Source of the DNA: VXYL01 sp963665195
GTDB taxonomy: Bacteria; Pseudomonadota; Gammaproteobacteria; Pseudomonadales; Azotimanducaceae
Length of the DNA: 64,000 nt
Assembly (NCBI GenBank): GCA_963665195.1
Contig: OY762070.1
Location: 3,472,001 to 3,536,000, forward strand
Direction: 5' to 3'
Shown here piece by piece: positions 60,811-64,000 of the stretch; within the stretch, counting starts at the first letter, position 1, and each line of letters opens with the position of its first letter. The notes beneath the pieces are model-generated. The model ran no database searches. It was not told where the DNA came from and saw only the letters and a program-made list of their open reading frames with translations. Position numbers and translations under genes: made by a program.

Positions 60811-62180
60811 CTGCCGCCCCTGCGCGAGAACGGGATCAGCAGAATCTGGCCGGCCCGGATGCGGTCGCCGCCCATGCCGTTGAGCGCCTTGATCTCCGCC
60901 AGCGTCACCCGGTTGCGGGCTGCGATCTGCGCCAACGTGTCGCCGCGCTTGATGACGTAGCGCACCACGCCCTCGTGGCCCATGCTGGCGAGCTGCGAGT
61001 CCGGCGGCGGATTGCGCAGCAGGTAGTCGCGGATGCCGCCGGCGATGGCCTGGGCGATGCGGCGCTGGTGGCTGGGGGTGGCAAGGCGCCTCGCTTCCGC
61101 CGGATTGGAGAGGAAGCCGGTCTCCACCAGGATGGCGGGCACGTCCGGCGCCTTCAGCACCGCGAAACCGGCCAGCTCGACGCGCTTCTTGTGCAGCCGG
61201 GTGGCTTCGCCGAGCGACGCCAGCACGGCTTCGCCGAACTCGATGCTGGTGGCGCGCTTGTGGCCCATGGAGATGTCCATCAGCACCTGCGCCACGGTGT
61301 TGTCCTTGTCGTCGAGCGACACCGAGCCGCCGACGCCGCCGATCAGGTCCGAGCGGTTCTCCGACGCCGCCAGCCAGCGCGCCATCTCGCTCGATGCGCC
61401 GCGTTCGGAGAGGGCGTAGACCGAGGCGCCGCGCACCCGGCTGTTGCGGAACGCATCGGCGTGGATGGAGACGAAGAAATCCGCCCGCACGCCGTCTCGC
61501 CGGGCGAGTTCCGTGCGCTTGCGCAGCGACACGTAGTAGTCGCCGCTGCGGATCAGCACGCCGCGCAGGCCGGGCATGGCATCGAGGTTCTGCTTGACGC
61601 CCTTCGCGATGGCGAGCACGACGCGCTTCTCGTAGATGCGGCCGACGCCGATGGCGCCCGGGTCCTCGCCGCCGTGGCCGGCGTCCACGGCGATCACCAC
61701 GTCGCGCTTGCCGGGCGGCTGCGGCACGCGCACCGGTTCCGGCCGCGCTGGCTGCACGAGGCCGCCCTTGGGGTACAGGTCGATGACCAGCCGGTGGCCG
61801 TAGGGGCGCACCGGCTGCAGCGAGAATACCTTGGTGTCCACGGCGTCGCGCAGGTCCAGAACGACGCGGTAGTTGGTGCGCTGCCGGTAGGACGAGCGGA
61901 TCGCCTTCACCACGCGGCTGTCCGCCTTGGGGGCTCTGAAGCCTCTGCCCACCCGAGCGCTTTTGAGGTCGATGACCAGGCGATCCGGCCCGTCCAAAGC
62001 GAACACCTTGTAGTCCGCCTTGCCGCGCGTGTCGAGCACCACGCGGGTGGAATCCGGCGCATCGTGCAGGCGGATGCCGTTCAACTGGTTGGTGGTGGCT
62101 GCGGCCGGCGCCGCGGCCAGCGCCGCGGCGATCGCCAAGGCGGCGAGCCGTGCGCTAGCGATGGTCGGCGATCGAAGCAT
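60807..62180 (-). CDS. amiB: N-acetylmuramoyl-L-alanine amidase with AMIN and LysM domains
   Basis: 457 residues. The signal peptide is LAALAIAAALAAAPAAA (about 12-28). The AMIN domain (about 30-135) has LNGIRLHDAPDSTRVVLDTR and RLVIDLKSARV. Amidase_3 (about 165-395) has its zinc ligands in VIAVDAGHGGEDPGAIG (His), YEKRVVLAIAKGV (Glu) and FFVSIHADAF (His), and the catalytic Glu in AILVETGFLSNPAEA. LysM (about 410-452) is YVIKRGDTLAQIAARNRVTL. It splits septal peptidoglycan in the periplasm after activation by an EnvC/NlpD-type partner. The start overlaps the tsaE tail by 26 bp. Symbol chosen from its place before mutL. Confidence 0.93.
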   Translation of the reverse strand: MLRSPTIASARLAALAIAAALAAAPAAATTNQLNGIRLHDAPDSTRVVLDTRGKADYKVFALDGPDRLVIDLKSARVGRGFRAPKADSRVVKAIRSSYRQRTNYRVVLDLRDAVDTKVFSLQPVRPYGHRLVIDLYPKGGLVQPARPEPVRVPQPPGKRDVVIAVDAGHGGEDPGAIGVGRIYEKRVVLAIAKGVKQNLDAMPGLRGVLIRSGDYYVSLRKRTELARRDGVRADFFVSIHADAFRNSRVRGASVYALSERGASSEMARWLAASENRSDLIGGVGGSVSLDDKDNTVAQVLMDISMGHKRATSIEFGEAVLASLGEATRLHKKRVELAGFAVLKAPDVPAILVETGFLSNPAEARRLATPSHQRRIAQAIAGGIRDYLLRNPPPDSQLASMGHEGVVRYVIKRGDTLAQIAARNRVTLAEIKALNGMGGDRIRAGQILLIPFSRRGGS

Positions 62181-62577
62181 GGCGTCCCTTCCCGGCGACT
62201 TCGAGTCGCACTTCCATGTCCGCGGCCGGCAGGCGGTTGCCAGCCCTGCTCGGCCATTCCACCAGCTTCACTGCCGGCGTGTCCATCAGCTCGTCGATGC
62301 CCATGTAGCCGAGTTCCCTCGGGTCATCGATGCGGTAGAAATCGAAATGGTAGATGCGCTGGTAGGCAAGCTCGTAGCTCTCGAGCAGCGTGTACGTGGG
62401 GCTCTTCACCGCGCCGTCGTAGCCGAGGGCGCGCAGGTAGCCGCGCACCAGCGTGGTCTTGCCGGCGCCGAGGTCGCCGTGCAGGAAGATCAGTTCGCGC
62501 GTTAGGCCGAGCGCGGCGAAACGGGCGCCCAAAGCGAGCGTCGCGGTCTCGTCCGGGAGTGCCGCTTCGCAGTTCAC
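62155..62577 (-). CDS. tsaE: TsaE, ATPase of the tRNA t6A synthesis complex
   Basis: 140 residues from a GTG at 62575-62577, overlapping the nnr stop (GTGA). Walker A is IFLHGDLGAGKTTLVRGYLR (about residue 30). KSPTYTLLESYELAYQRIYH then FDFYRIDDPRELGYMGIDEL is diagnostic (SPTF/Y, HxDxYR). VKLVEWPSRAGNRLP follows. It works with TsaB/TsaD in adding threonylcarbamoyl to A37. Confidence 0.94.
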   Translation of the reverse strand: MNCEAALPDETATLALGARFAALGLTRELIFLHGDLGAGKTTLVRGYLRALGYDGAVKSPTYTLLESYELAYQRIYHFDFYRIDDPRELGYMGIDELMDTPAVKLVEWPSRAGNRLPAADMEVRLEVAGKGRHASIADHR

Positions 62578-64000
62578 GGCGCCAGCCGAAGCGCTGCAAT
62601 GAAGTCGCCGGCGATTGGCGACGCCCCGCACTCGGCGGCGGCTTCCTCGCCCGCTCGGGCGTGCAGCCAGACGCCGAGTTCGGCCGCATCGGCAGGTGCC
62701 AGACCGCGCGCCAGCAGGCCGCCGATCAGGCCGGTGAGGACATCCCCGCTGCCGGCCGTGCCGAGCGCCGGAGTGCCGTCCACGCAGATGGCGCGCAGCT
62801 TCCCGGCCTCGGCGATCAGCGTGCCGGCGCCCTTCAGAACCACAACCGCGCCTGGCCGCGACAGCTTCGCGGCGGCCTCGGGACGGTTCGACTGCACCCA
62901 CACCGAATCGCTTCGCAGCAGCCGGCCTGCCTCGCCGGGATGCGGCGTGATGACCGTCCCCGGCGGCAGTTCGAGACCCGTCTCGGCGACGATGTTCAGG
63001 GCATCCGCATCGACCACCATCGGCTTGCCCGCGGCAACGGCGCTGCGGAGCAGGCTGCTGCCCCAGCCTGCCTTGCCGAGGCCCGGGCCGATGGCGATGG
63101 CATCGGCGCGCTGCGCGAGGTCCGCGATGTCGGCGGGCTCTTCGCACGCGCGCACCATGAGTTCCGGGCGCCGGGCGAGGATCGCAGCGCGGTTGACGCC
63201 CCGCGTGGCGATGCTGACCAGGCCCGCGCCGATGCGCAGGGCTGCTTCTCCGGCGAGCGCCACTGCGCCGCCCATGTCCGCTTCGCCGCCGATCACCAGC
63301 AGGCGGCCGGAGTCGCCTTTGTGGGCGCCGGGGCGACGGCGGAGCCTGTCGAGGCCGGCGCCGTCCAGGATGGGTATGCCGGGGCGGTCGTACACGGCTT
63401 CGGGAAGGCCCAGTTCGTCTACCTCGACATCGCCAGTGAAGTCCACCCCGTGGCCGGTGAGCAGGCCGAGCTTGGCGGCGACGAAGGTGATGGTCGCAGT
63501 CGCGCGCACCGGTTCCTCGCACAGCGCCGCGCCGCGGTCGGCGTCGATGCCGCTCGGCAGGTCCAGCGCCAGCACCGGCTTGCCGGCCGCATTGATGCGC
63601 GCGATGGCGGCGGCGTACGGCTCGCGCACAGCGCCGCGTGCCCCCGTGCCGAGCAGCGCGTCCACGACCACGTCGGCTTCAACGGCCGCGTCGGGGTGGC
63701 GTTCGATGGTGGCGCCGAGGCGCCCTTCGGCAAAGCGGCGGGCAGCGAGCGCATCGCCCTTCAGCTTGGCCGGATCGCCGATCTGCACGAGGCCGGGGTC
63801 GAGGCCGGCGTCCTTGGCGAGGCCCGCCACCACGTAGCCGTCGCCGGCGTTGTTGCCGGCGCCGCAGACGATGCCGATGCGCCGGGCTTCCGGCCAGCGC
63901 CGACGCAGGCTGGCGAAGGCGGCGCGGCCCGCGCGGTGCATCAGCTGAATGCCGGGGATGCCGAACTCGCAGATGGCGCGGCGGTCCAAGGCGCGGGTCT
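62574..64000 (-). CDS. nnr: Bifunctional NAD(P)H-hydrate epimerase/dehydratase (5' end outside the window)
   Basis: At least 475 residues; the reading frame enters from the right edge as TRALDRRAICEFGIPGIQLM. The N-terminal epimerase domain (about 1-210) has GIVCGAGNNAGDGYVVAGLA, VVVDALLGTGARGAV and LALDLPSGIDADRGA. The C-terminal dehydratase/kinase-like domain (about 220-475) has AHKGDSGRLLVIGGEADMGG, AIAIGPGLGKAGWG, VVDADALNIVAETG, TVITPHPGEAGRLL and the final ALGTAGSGDVLTGLIGGLLA. The enzyme repairs damaged NADHX/NADPHX, using ADP or ATP. Only a dozen or so N-terminal residues should be missing. Confidence 0.93.
   Translation of the reverse strand, partial: TRALDRRAICEFGIPGIQLMHRAGRAAFASLRRRWPEARRIGIVCGAGNNAGDGYVVAGLAKDAGLDPGLVQIGDPAKLKGDALAARRFAEGRLGATIERHPDAAVEADVVVDALLGTGARGAVREPYAAAIARINAAGKPVLALDLPSGIDADRGAALCEEPVRATATITFVAAKLGLLTGHGVDFTGDVEVDELGLPEAVYDRPGIPILDGAGLDRLRRRPGAHKGDSGRLLVIGGEADMGGAVALAGEAALRIGAGLVSIATRGVNRAAILARRPELMVRACEEPADIADLAQRADAIAIGPGLGKAGWGSSLLRSAVAAGKPMVVDADALNIVAETGLELPPGTVITPHPGEAGRLLRSDSVWVQSNRPEAAAKLSRPGAVVVLKGAGTLIAEAGKLRAICVDGTPALGTAGSGDVLTGLIGGLLARGLAPADAAELGVWLHARAGEEAAAECGASPIAGDFIAALRLAP

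Noticed and set aside
1..64000. tRNA and rRNA genes
   Set aside because: I looked for T-loop (GGTTCRANYCC) and rRNA-like stretches between genes and saw none. A covariance-model search would settle it.

Overview
The window is a high-GC bacterial chromosome segment, most likely from an uncultivated gammaproteobacterium. The right end carries the gammaproteobacterial order nnr-tsaE-amiB-mutL-miaA-hfq-hflX-hflK-hflC-purA, all on the minus strand, and rnt sits next to grxD. MutL keeps a DxHA(x)2E(x)4E endonuclease-type motif, as in Pseudomonas-type rather than E. coli-type MutL. GlyRS is the single-chain alpha2 form and the AICAR formyltransferase lacks its IMP cyclohydrolase half. Both are unusual for the class and suggest a divergent lineage.

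Accessory half, about 1-29 kb. The left edge has the start of a probable Eco57I-type DNA methylase/restriction protein, an intact RelB/DinJ-YafQ-type toxin-antitoxin pair and several decayed fragments (winged-helix regulator, PIN toxin, retropepsin-like protease, a second piece of the methylase gene, and two paralogous small membrane proteins around that piece). From 16.8 kb down to 3.8 kb runs a minus-strand cluster: a secreted beta-propeller/CARDB protein, a giant PPC-Fn3-FG-GAP protein and a CsgG/HfaB-like outer-membrane protein. A second propeller paralogue at 17.3-22.0 kb is followed by what looks like the vestigial start of a second giant gene, so the propeller/giant-gene block seems to have been duplicated. 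The 12.7-16.8 kb propeller gene has an 8-bp tandem repeat in its signal-peptide segment that puts start and body out of frame, as in a phase-variable locus. A 1,649-bp IS1380-family element splits the giant gene, with a GAAA target duplication, and removing it restores the frame exactly. Next come a three-gene surface-polysaccharide operon (GT4 glycosyltransferase, sugar epimerase, WecB-type epimerase) and an ABC-type ATPase whose partner gene is broken. The second IS1380 copy lies between that ATPase and its likely promoter, with a TCTA target duplication.

Housekeeping half, about 29-64 kb. Tight operons, often joined by 4-bp TTGA/GTGA/ATGA stop-start overlaps: alpha/beta hydrolase; DUF349 protein; glyQS-ACT regulator-cysC-polysaccharide pyruvyltransferase; a membrane protein with mpl; argD-argF-purC-AICARFT-unknown-biotin carboxylase; a lone SLATT-like 2TM protein; grxD and rnt; argG; a Cys/Met PLP enzyme; a Nudix/lipocalin-like/SDR/folE2/UPF0434/purA run; and the hfl-hfq-mutL cluster, which leaves the window inside nnr. 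I saw no tRNA, rRNA or CRISPR array.
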